64,000 nucleotides of DNA from Trematomus loennbergii (taxonomy: Eukaryota; Chordata; Actinopteri; Perciformes; Nototheniidae): positions 10,573,147 to 10,637,146 of the forward strand of contig JAAOOA010000399.1 of assembly GCA_012861695.1 (NCBI GenBank), written 5' to 3'. Below, piece by piece: positions 51,611 through 61,921 of this stretch. Position 1 is the stretch's first letter, and each line of letters starts with the position of its first letter. The position numbers were made by a program, and so were the translations under genes. The notes under the pieces are model-generated. The model saw only the letters and a list, made by a program, of their open reading frames with translations, did no database searches and had not been told where the DNA came from.

Positions 51611-52283
51611 ATTGTTTCATTTTTCAGAAGGTTCGGTTCGCGTTCACACAGGCAACATTCAAACAGACTATAAACTTTAAACACAAGTCATGTGCTCGTA
51701 AATGCTGTTCAACAATTGGTCAGACATTAAGGGGGTAAAAACGCAAGGAGCATCGGCAGGTTATTTTTTCATGCTGTTGTTAATCTGGAGAGCATATCAA
51801 CAGATTCTAGCAACGGCGCATATGATTATATAATCAGACAACGTGCGATACAAAACATTATAACACATATAATGAGAGACGTTCTGCAGTAAGGAGGGGG
51901 TTTCACCGACGGCAGGTGGCTCTGACTTTTATGTATAGTTTTTAGTTTGATAGTTGTTTTTACTTTACACGACACTGTTCAACACTTCATTCTGCTTCAC
52001 TCTTTCGCTAACGATTTTGAAGACACCCACGTTCTTGTGACACGTAAATACTACGCTTCCTATGTTTTGGTGCGGACTGCGTTCACACCAGCGATGAACC
52101 GCTCCAGAGTTCACTAGCCAGCGGTCCGAGACCACCTATTTTAGCGGACCAGAGTCCGGTTGTTTAGTTCACTTAAGAGGTCTCGGACTGTGTTCACACC
52201 GACCCAAACGAACCGCACCAAGCGGCTAAACGCACCAGGGTTCGATTCAACCGGACTATACAAGGCTGGTGTGAATGCGCCAG

Positions 52284-55174
52284 ATATCTGGATGTTTTGT
52301 TGTTTTTGTTTAACAGATAAAGCTTATAGCTTCAAGCACTGGTAGACTTTAAAATATTATTTTCATGAGTTTTTACACAACTCAACAAAAAGGGCATCAT
52401 ACATCCTATTTCTCTGAGTTCTGTAAATGTCACCCAAAACAAGAGGAGAAACAACAACAACGCAAAACTAAAGTAAGATATTATTATAGTTTAAAAACTA
52501 ATTTGTTTTCTGTTGACTCATTTTCTCATGCATGGCCTGTCCACTGTCTCCCCAGGTGTCGATAGGGGTTTCATGCAATCTAAAAAGTCAAAGACACCAA
52601 TCAACATCTCTAAAACAATTGATTGGTCTGATAATGAGTCCAGATAGCCACTTTCCAAGGGGTCCCAAGGCACAACACATCAATACACAGTGCATCTGAA
52701 CACTTTTGAATGCAAACTTGTATTAGGTAGATACTTGATAGTACTCAAAACTACAATGATGACAAAAACACTTTTTAAAGGCTCAAAGATGATACCTTCC
52801 TAAAAAAGAAAGAAGATTATTAATCAAAGTTCATTGTTTTACACAAGAATGAAGTTGTAGCTATCTGTGGGGTATGCTCTGCAGCTTCATTAGTAAAAAG
52901 ATCAGATGTAAGGGTGCAAGCTTGAGCCAAATACAGTGTCAGCACTTTAAAATGCATTTGGCTGAAGTCCACCACAGTGGCGCCGGCAGTGAGGCAGCTT
53001 TATCCCTCTCAAACATCTTTGCTTGTGTGTGATCCAATTAAATGAACTTGTCTTGGTAGTAGGTCTTTATTTTCAGAGCAGTGTGCGGTGAATTATTACA
53101 TTGTAGGGTATGCATGAATTTTGCAGTGAGTAAAAGGGAATGGTGGACTCTAGCACCATCGGACTCTTAAAACATGATGGTTAGGAGTCCCTTTCACTTT
53201 CTTTGAAGATTCAACAGTTCGACTATCTTATCAGTTTGTTTTAAAAGTTGAGGCCGAGTTAATACCCTCTGATGAAATCTATTCAATTTGGCCATGAGAA
53301 TTTATTTAGGGTTCCTCCTTCCAAATATCTTTTAGTGTGCGACTTTTGTTCTTTTTGTTGTTGTTTTTGATAGTTACATTTACAAGCACAGCTGATGTAT
53401 GACAGTATGACATGTTAGCTAAACAACAGCATTTTCTATGATGGTGAACAGAAAACTAGAATGTGTACAATACCTTCTTCTCAATGCAAAAAATATGAGG
53501 TGTTTTTTTTTCCACCTTGATCTGTAAACCATACCTCCATTACTCATGGACCAATTGTCTGACATTTCAATCCCTAGAGCTGAGTCTGTAGCTTGGTTAT
53601 AAAGTATACCAGTTGGACAAATGGCAGGATGCCTCTTTGTTTTCTTTGGGAACCTTCAGCAGTAACATCCGCAAAAAATTAAACAAGTTTCCTAACTGAG
53701 TGTGAAGTTGCTCAGTGAAGCCGTCTAGGACATAACATTTGTACAACCGCCCAACTGCTACATCACCTTACCCTTAACAAGTCTGCACTCAGCACCATTA
53801 ATCTTTAGCACCCTGTCATTATTTAACATTTAGCAGCATTGGGAAGTTGAAAGGGCACGGATGCAGTGGAGACACAGGTGAGTGTAGGTTTTTATCTAGA
53901 CCCTCCAGCTGTGCTCCAGTTACCCATCACTGCCTCTGGTAACAGGAATTCAGTTCACAGAGTTTAAAATTAGCCCGGGCATCTATCATTTCCCACCGGC
54001 TGAATAGGTTGGTGTCGCAGCCCTGACATTGGCAATCAGTCTCCTCACGTCTGTCTGTGGAGCACAATCACTCGACAGAGCCGGAGCCTGTGGCGCAGAG
54101 AAATATCATTGTAGGACACATAAGCAAACACAGGGAGTCCTATTCACACAACAATGGCAAAGGAAGTATCACTAAAATTGAATAGGAAAGGCAAGGTGGG
54201 TGCTGTTGTTGTCACTTTAGGATGCTTTTAAATGTTTCTTTATAAATAGAGTGTTGACCTACTGTAAATATCAAGTTTTCCTTTATTGTTGTTACACAAT
54301 GTTAATTTTTGTTAGGATTATTACAGTAAATCATAGACTCTTACAGTACGGCAAGGCAATGACCTGGACACAAGCTACATTCACGTTAAAAAACCTTCCC
54401 TTTCCACTAAAAAACCTTTTCTTGTAGTATGCAGTTAAAACAACCAAAGAGCTTATGGATAGTTGGACAAGCGTCAGAGAGAAGAGAACAATGAATTTGT
54501 CAGAAAAGAAGGCCATTCAGATTCTGTTACACATAATACAGATGGAGGCTTGTATTAAAAGTTCATAAAAAAAGGTAAACTGATATCTATTACAACTTTC
54601 ACAAGAAATAATCAGCTGAAAAGGAACAAAAGGTGATATAAGGGAAAGGGTTTGGAACCACTGTCTGCTATGTAACCTCCTATAAAAAAAATGAATTCCA
54701 CTGAACTTGGATTTCTTTGAAAAGGGCTTTTTGTGGAGGATTCCTAGAAGTCTCCTTTTCCATTCAGACTAAAGCAGCGAGAGCATGGCTGACATTACTA
54801 TAAATCTTTCCCTGTTTAAGAGCCTGAGTGTTTGAACACTTGACAAGAGCTACAAGACATCAGCTGGAGGGCACACAGCAGCAGCGCTAACACAAAACAG
54901 CCTATCACTCAACTGCCTTTCACTATGTGGGTTAATATACTGTGACATTACACTCGTACCTTATATTGCTGTACTGATAGACAATGGAAACACACCTGAG
55001 GTCAAACATTTGTAAATGCAGCCCAAGACATTCCCTTAAATCTTTACATCTTTGTCCTACCTTTGAACCCTTTATAAATGTATTCTGTAGGTAAATCTTT
55101 CCCCTTTCGTCTGGCTGTGCGGATTCAGATTTTGTTTATATTTATTTTTCTTGTGTAATTCTGATGGGACGTAT
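52284..55174. other. Intergenic desert
   Basis: About 2.9 kb without a gene or recognisable mobile element. 53780-54130 is balanced in composition and could include conserved non-coding sequence; not tested. Confidence 0.4.
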
Positions 55175-56530
55175 ACAATACAATACAATACAGCTTTATT
55201 TATAGAGCACTTTAAACCTCCAGACCAAAGTGCTGTACAGTCAAATAAACAAAACAAAACATATAAAAAAGAACACAGCACAGCTCACACACCATAAAGC
55301 AAGTACAAGTAAAAACAATAGACAATTTAAAAGCAATTAAAGCAACACTCTAAAAGATGTTAATACGCTAAGGAGAAGAGGTGGGTTTTAAGAAGCGATT
55401 TAAAAGCAGGCAGTGTGGCGGCCTGTCTGATATGCATGGGCAGATCGTTCCACAGTAGTGATGGGAATTATGGCTCTTTGAAGGGAGCCGGATCTTATGG
55501 CGCCGTTCCTTTCAAAGAGCCGTTCAAAAGAGCCGTTCAAAAGAGCCCCCTTTTTTTTTTTAAAGGGGGCGGTGTTACTAGGTTTATCTGCGAAATAATC
55601 ACCAGGATAATGATTGTATTGCCAGACCTAATGTCAATAATCGGCATTGTAAACATGACACAAGGTGGCGCCATATCCATGGCATTCATGTCAGTGAATA
55701 TACTTTGAATTTACCCTCTGTATGTGTTAAGTAAATAAAGTTGCCTTGCCTTGAATGAAATTCATGCAACTCTTAATATTAGATACTGTGTTTTTAAGTG
55801 GTGATGGAGATTATTTGTTGACCCTGCTTTAAAGGATATTTTGCCTTTTACAAATGGTGCGCTTTATCACTGCCTGGGTTTTGGTTGAAGTGCATCCAAA
55901 TGCTGCTGCCTTTTCACGTTTGGCTCATTTTCCATCCGAAAAACACGTTGTCTACCTGTCCTGTACCCTTGTTATGACTTCTCTCTCGCGCGTATTCCGT
56001 TAAGACCCATCCCATCTCACTCCTCCAATCAGAGTAGGGGCGGATCTTCACAGAATACGTTTGGGGAACAAAATCAAGCTTTTTAAAAGGCGAGTGGATG
56101 TTGGCAGGCAGTGAGTGCGGACCAACGATTGAACGATAACAAGAACGGCTCTCGGTTCCCCTCGTTCGTACCAAAGAGCCGTTCAAAAGAATCGGCTCGT
56201 TCGCGACCGACACATCACTATTCCACAGTGTGGGAGCCGCTACAGAGAAGCAACGGTCCCCTCTGAGCTTTGACTTGGTTCTGGGCACATTCAGGAGCAG
56301 TTGATCCGCTGACCTGAGAGGGCGGTTGGGCGTGTAAGGGTGTAGCAGCTCAGAAAGATATGGTGGGGTCATGCCATTTAGGGATTTAAAAGTAAATAAA
56401 AGGATTTTGAAATGAATCCTAAAATGGCAGCCAATGGAGCGAAGCCAAAATGGGGGAAATGTGGTCATATTTCCATGTGCCAGTTAAAAGCCTTGCATTT
56501 TGCACCAGCTGCTGACGAGCGAGGGAGGGA
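55175..56530 (-). pseudogene. L2-like LINE 3' part, split by a hAT-like element
   Basis: On the minus strand, 56468-56221 encodes the L2 ORF2 C-terminal part (FKILLFTFKSLNGMTPPYLSELL, RSADQLLL, RGDRCFSVAAPTLWNS). Its continuation and 3' tail (CCAAAGTGCTGTACAGT on the plus strand, then a TACAATACAATACA tail at 55178-55192) lie at 55455-55175. The two parts are separated by the element at 55456-56220. Confidence 0.85.
55456..56220. mobile_element. hAT-like element inserted in the L2 fragment (765 bp)
   Basis: Begins TAGTGATGGGAATTATGGCT and ends CGACCGACACATCACTA, so the 8-bp termini are TAGTGATG/CATCACTA. A perfect 8-bp duplication TTCCACAG (55448-55455 and 56221-56228) flanks it. Subterminal GAGCCGTTCAAAAGA repeats at both ends are typical of Ac-type hAT elements. 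No transposase remains. A retroelement tail ending AATAAAGTTGCCTTGCCTTG lies inside (about 55690-55755). Confidence 0.9.
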
Positions 56531-57026
56531 GTATAATTAACCTTTTGCAACCTTTACAGCAAATACCAAACAGCATAACTACAAAAAAGATCATTGATTC
56601 CATAGTGAAGCGCTGATCAAATGACGAGACAGAAAAACAACCTTAATTATCTAAAACAAGCTAATTCCGATAAACATCCAAATCTGTATTTGCATAGTGA
56701 AGGTTATTATGGATACTTGTAATGCAGTGAGCACATTAGACTTAAAATGCATATATACTGTTTTGACTAGCACACCTTAACATTTACAAAACAGAACAGT
56801 TTGTAACTGTGTCACACAGTCACACTGGATGTCCATCTCAGAACATATCTTGATTTCTTGTTGCCACTTTGAGAGTGGAAGAGTACACAACTGCAGAGAA
56901 AGGAGGTGAAATCAGGCACGTTGATGGGAAACACCTGGTATATGTAGCAAGTTAGACACATATATTGTTGTTTTTTGGTTTGGCACATCTTTAACTCTCC
57001 TGTCATTTCAGATCCCGCCTTCCTCC
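56531..57026. other. Intergenic stretch
   Basis: Nothing recognised. Confidence 0.5.
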
Positions 57027-57382
57027 TGTCACGATCTGTCTGTGTTGTGTTTTGTCTTGTCTTGATCTGTCTTTGGTTTCCTGTTTTATTTTGAACCCCC
57101 CGTCTTGCCTGTTGCTTTCTGTCTCTGTGTTCCCTCCTGCCTGATTACCCGATTGTGTTCACCTTGCCCTGTGTTTTCTCCTCCCGCCTCACCTGTGTCT
57201 TGTTTGTGTGATTAGTCTTGTGTGCATTTAAGTTCTGGTTTTTCTGTCTGTCATTGTTAGATCCTTGTTTGTTTTTGACTGTGTTCACGGGAAGAGCTCT
57301 GTATTTTTCTTGTGGCCTTGAAATAAAGGTGTTTTCTGTTGAACCTGCATTTGGGTCCAGCCCGCTTCGCTCAACCCTGACA
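57027..57382 (+). mobile_element. Long terminal repeat, gypsy-like
   Basis: TG...CA bounded (TGTCACGATCTG ... AACCCTGACA) with a T-rich body, AATAAA at 57322-57327 and, just after, GATCTAACCAAGAATGGACC, the form of the leader and MDPA start of fish Ty3/gypsy gag. Only a short degenerate gag-like stretch follows. The fragment is isolated; a second copy of the same LTR was not found. Confidence 0.6.
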
Positions 57383-58107
57383 GAAGGATCTAACCAAGAA
57401 TGGACCCGGCATTTAATTTGTTTTAAAAATGACTGTCGATATGCCTCCAGTAGAGAGGAGAGGCAGTCTATCATCTCTACGGCACGCCAAGAAGTAACCT
57501 CGAGGCCCTGGTTAAGGGACTTACTACCCGAGTGGGTGGAGGACTTTTTCGGTAGCTTTGAGGTCAAACCGGTTTCCCTGCCTGCTAGCCCCAGGCATGC
57601 TAGCCCCTGCCTGCCACAGTTCCCAACAAGGCTCCTTTCGTGGACCCTTTCGCTGGGTCTCGTCTGGCCTTTGGAGGCTCACTTCCCTCACCTGGTCTTC
57701 CCAGCCCTTCTCCTTACCTGTTACTCATTCCCTCATTACTCCACAGTATTTATACCACTTCACTATCACTTGTCCTTTGCCAGACTGTCTTGTCAATTCT
57801 GCCAAGCTCTCCAGTGTTTGTTATTTTCTAGCCTAGATTCCTGTCCTGCCCGGTTTTGACCCCTGCCTGCCTGTATTCGGACCTCGAGTTTCCTGCCTGC
57901 CCCCCGTTTGGATTTGTTTGCCTGTCTGACGGATCACCCGGTTCTGAGCCCTGTTCTGCCGGCCCCTTCGCGGATTTGTTTGCCTTACTGCTGGATTTCC
58001 TCGTTTTGACCCTGCCTGTCCCTGACCTGATTAAACTGAACATTTCTGAACCCTGCTTGTATCTGTGTCGTGCTATTGGGTTCTGATCTGTACCTGTGAG
58101 TGTGACA
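57383..58107 (+). mobile_element. LTR-retroelement internal remnant and second LTR-like segment
   Basis: Degenerate gag-like start (57400-57560), then a C/T-rich stretch (57640-58107) with repeated CCTGCCTG, a TGATTAAACTGAAC motif and a TGTGACA end, resembling other fish LTRs. It does not match the LTR at 57027, so it may be two collapsed elements. Long open frames across it are by-products of the pyrimidine-rich composition. Confidence 0.4.
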
Positions 58108-58599
58108 ATGCAAGACTATGAAGGAACTTTAAAGGGCCCTCTTTTTTATCTTACTTTCCAAGGAAGAAATCATCCAGATGACAATTAATAGGCAAGTTGT
58201 GGAGGTTTCGTTATTAACATTCTCATATTGTTTTTCGTTGCCAAGGCAGGCAGCTGTTTTTAAACGCAAAAGTTAATAAACCCACCCAAACTACCTGATT
58301 AGCATCAAATGGCTAGATGTTGTTATGGTAAAGTTAGTAAAATAACCTGTTTCGTTCAGGTTTCGTCAGAGACCAAACACAGAGCTAAAAGAGAGTAAAT
58401 ATTGGACTTACATTTTCCAGCTGGCTTAAACAGGACACCAAAATAATGATAATGTGTTTCTGTATCTGCTGGATGTGCTACAGTAGATAAGCAACTAATT
58501 GCTAACAAGTTTACCACCTTAACTTTTTAACGGTGGTGTTCATGCTTTTACAAATAGTTTTTGCTGCTACTAAGTGGCCACAATAATAAGATATTAGGC
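58108..58599. other. Intergenic stretch
   Basis: Nothing recognised. Confidence 0.5.
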
Positions 58600-59070
58600 T
58601 CACAGCAGTCTCGTTACTTTACTTGTTACTTTACTTGTTACTTTACTTGTTACTTTACTCTTTATATCTCTGAAAGATGGTGATTCCACTGTGCAGATGG
58701 GCAACATTTCCTCTACTATAAAGGATGCTACAAGCCTGTCCATCTCTGCTTTGGTTACCGGTCCAAATTCAAGTTTTTGCTGCTTCGGAGTCGGCACACA
58801 CTCAACATCCTCACTCTGGATTCGGAGGTCCTTAGCTATTAGCTTCACGTTAGCATGTTGTCTTTGCAGGTGCTTGTGGAGGTTTGACGTTGTGTTTGCA
58901 GCAGTGGATAAAAGCTTCTGGCCTGGACACAGTTTGCACCTCACCGTCACATTCCTGTCCTTTCTTCGGACAAACTCAAAATAATGGGCATACCTCCACC
59001 CCTCGAAAGTTATCGCTGTTGATGATGATGACGACTCAGCCATGTCTATGCACTGCATGTGGACGCGCAA
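58600..59070 (-). pseudogene. hAT transposase N-terminal fragment with BED zinc finger
   Basis: 156-codon minus-strand frame; the likely start is the Met of MAESSSSS (59043). It holds a BED-type finger: CKLC followed by HKHLQRQH, preceded by HYFEFVRRKDRNVTVR, as in Ac-like hAT transposases (ZBED relatives). The catalytic RNase H-like domain is missing. The C-terminal end SKVTSKVTSKVT comes from a 12-bp tandem repeat (GTTACTTTACTT on the plus strand, 58612-58659), so the frame is a truncated transposon relic. Confidence 0.82.
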
Positions 59071-59084
59071 ATGTTACGTAATTT

Positions 59085-59175
59085 CATTTATGAATTTATA
59101 AAAGTAACACGTTACATTACTCCGTTACCGAAAAATGTAATATTATTACTTTGTAGCGCATTACACCCAACACTG
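59085..59175 (-). mobile_element. Terminal end of the hAT element upstream of the BED fragment
   Basis: Read on the minus strand it starts CAGTGTTGGGTGTAATGCGC and continues with alternating GTAA/TTAC motifs (GTAACGGAGTAATGTAACG), a terminus typical of fish Ac-like hAT elements. It lies directly before the transposase fragment in its coding direction. The opposite terminus was not found. Confidence 0.7.
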
Positions 59176-61480
59176 CTTAGGAGTTATAAAGAAAAGTCAT
59201 GTGTAGTGCAATATGATGGCTTTTCCCTACACACACACACACACCTCACCACTACCTGACAGAGACACTAAGTGATTTGTCCCTTACCAACTCCAAATGC
59301 AGCACAACGCTCATTGGTGTTCGTGGCTGCTAATATTCACAAGTATCGATCGAGGTGTCGGGGTTTGGTGTAATGTTTATTGATTGTGGTGCCCGGCTCT
59401 AGTTTAGGGTAAGGTCAATCTTTTCAATCACTCCTGAGGATTTCCTCCAGTCCTGTGGAAGATCCCCCCTTCAATCAATAGCTCATTATTTAGCTTCTTG
59501 AGGCTGCAGTAAAAGCAAAGAAAACACAGGGCATTTTCTATGGAAGGATCAGTCTCCTAATAAACTTTACAGCTCTGCTATACAGTTTCTGAAATCACAT
59601 GCTCACAGGTGTGTTTCTGAAAATCTGATTTAGCAGTCTTTACACTTAACTGAATTAGCATCATCGTTTCAATGAAGGCATGATTTTGTTAGGGTTAGGA
59701 TAAATTAAGGAACTATAACATTCACACTGAATATGCAAATCATTTGTGGAACTTATATTATTATCAAATCAGGCGATTTTGCACAATTATTTAGCTTTAC
59801 TTATGTTCTGGCAGCTTGTTGTGCATGTTTTATTTTGAAACTAACAGTTGCAGCTTATTCATTTGACTTTTTGTTAAAGATGTGGTGCTGCAACAGATGT
59901 ATAGGTGCAGGGTTGGTGTCCACAATAATGTCGAATAACCAAACCAGTGACATCATTGTTCACACATGCGGCATATCTGGAGCATTGTTTACGAGGGCTC
60001 ATTAAATTCACAGTGCTTTTGAAATTCTACCATTGTTGGTACTTTTGCACAGACCATTTCCTTTCTTTCACACTAGGTCTTTGAGATGATCCTGTAAATC
60101 ACAGACTACAGGTTTCTGTCCTGCTACAATATTTGGAAGGAATGGCTTTTAGGGGTCCAAACATCAAATGTGCAAAAGATACCCAATCTTTCTTGGTTCT
60201 TTTGTGTCATTTGGAGTTTGAATTACACAAAGTCCCAAAAGAGTAAACAAAATAAACCGTTTTATAAACAATTCAAGCTGAAACTTCATATCCAATCTTT
60301 ATTCATTCTGCTCTATATAGGGGCACATGACGTGTTTTCTGAGAAATGTTGTGTGTTGCTGCTGACAGAGAGAAACGGTTACAAGTTGAACAAAAAGACC
60401 AGTTAACTACTGATGCATATTAATTACTACCTCTTATTGTGTATTGATACAAGCAGTTAAAAGGCCCACATGTCTTGTACAAGTGATATTAGGTTAGGTT
60501 TTGTAACTTTTGTAAAGGTTTGCCAGAGAGGAATCGTAACAACATGAAGACTAATTTCCTTTGTCAGGGATACAAAAGATAAATCCCTGTAATTGCTCTG
60601 ATGTAACTGCTTTCGTGGAAACATGAATGGCTACAACTTCAGAATTTGGCATGTGCCATGTAACAATAATATGAATAACTCACTATGCCTCTGGGACCAA
60701 ACTTAACAATTAAATGCAGGATAACTGCCAAATGCTCTCTGCCTTAGGTGAAGATTAACAAAGATTTATTATTGTTACCTGTGAATACATAGTGCACGGG
60801 ATAGATGTGTTTGTGCAGAAAATAAAACAGTTCCATTAACACTGTATATTTATTTACCTCGTAGACAGGTAATACAGATCTAAGCACAACAGCATACATT
60901 GAGAGACTTCCTTCTACTCGATGAAGAGTATTAAGGAGCTGCTGCGGTTTAGAAGAATATGAGTCAATAGTACAGAGGTTTCTTTCTCTACAGTGTTCTT
61001 TGCCCTGTTTGTGAAGCAGGTATGCCTAAAAAATATCGTTATGGTTCAATATTTTGAATATCCCTCCCTCTTCCTATGCTTATTCTTTGGCTCCAATCAA
61101 ATCATAAATCAAATCAGGTACTTCTGTATGTATTTTCCCAATCACTACCCCTTGAACTAGATAACAAAAAAAAATTGATGAGCTTGACGTTTATCAAAAT
61201 CCTTCACACATCTAGGATTTTTACATTTAATGTAACCAGGTGGCCTTTTACGTCATCAACAGGTGAGTCAACGGCAAGAAGCAAGGTTACATTTTGTTTT
61301 TGTTTTGATGAATGAACCTTATACTGTACATTACAATTGTATCAACATATGATAATACCGACTGATTCAGGGATTTACATGTCCATGTTTTCAATACCAA
61401 CCCTATACCACTTATAAAACATTTACTGTAAATGAACTGTTCAATATGAGACAAAGGCAGATATTTATGTTAACATGTAT
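59176..61480. other. Spacer downstream of the keratin gene
   Basis: No gene or bounded mobile element. AT-rich; a short CA run near 59230-59243. The region near 61480 should be the keratin 3' end. Confidence 0.5.
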
Positions 61481-61486
61481 TTTATT
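61481..61486 (-). terminator. Keratin polyadenylation signal
   Basis: AATAAA on the minus strand, about 220 bp downstream of the keratin stop codon, with a GT/TTA-rich stretch after it. Spacing fits a typical 3' UTR. Confidence 0.7.
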
Positions 61487-61702
61487 CAGATACATTTTAT
61501 GTAATTTGTGCAAACATTCATCAGTCAAGTTGGAAGGGAGGCTTTTACTTAATACATAGTTTCAACATAGTAGCAGTGTGACACAAGAGTTTAATCTGTC
61601 TTGTTGAACATGCCTAACAACATTGCATATCATCATAAATAGCTACATAATTAGATACAATTCATGAGTTTTCTGAAGAAGAAGAGGGACAGCTCTTCTT
61701 TT

Positions 61703-61889
61703 TTAATATTCTCTTCTGGAACTGGTTGTAGTGACTGAGGACTTTTGAACAGATTCACTGCCATAACCACTGCTGCTACTGAAGCCGCCACCGTAGCCGT
61801 AAGCTGAGTTGGCACTGGACAATCCTGGGGTAGAAAAAATTATAATATATCAATATCAATATCAATATAGCAGTGTGGTCTACTGGTTT

Positions 61890-61921
<32 letters not shown>

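Larger units (their letters stand above)
50878..52283. mobile_element. Outer TIR element with TTCACAC-type ends (contains another element)
   Basis: The left end reads GGGTGCATTCACACCTAATA and the right end GCTGGTGTGAATGCGCC, imperfect inverted repeats. Inside are several inverted copies of a GCGTTCACAC motif and GGACCAGAGTCCGG-like palindromes near 52080-52260. These termini resemble fish PIF/Harbinger-type MITEs. It is split by the element at 50937-51610. No transposase frame was recognised. Confidence 0.7.

Noticed and set aside
57145..57567. 140-codon minus-strand frame
   Set aside because: Antisense to the LTR and gag-like remnant; no protein features.
57218..57859. 213-codon open frame on the plus strand
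   Set aside because: Crosses the end of an LTR and a pyrimidine-rich retroelement remnant; not in the gag frame and no domain visible.
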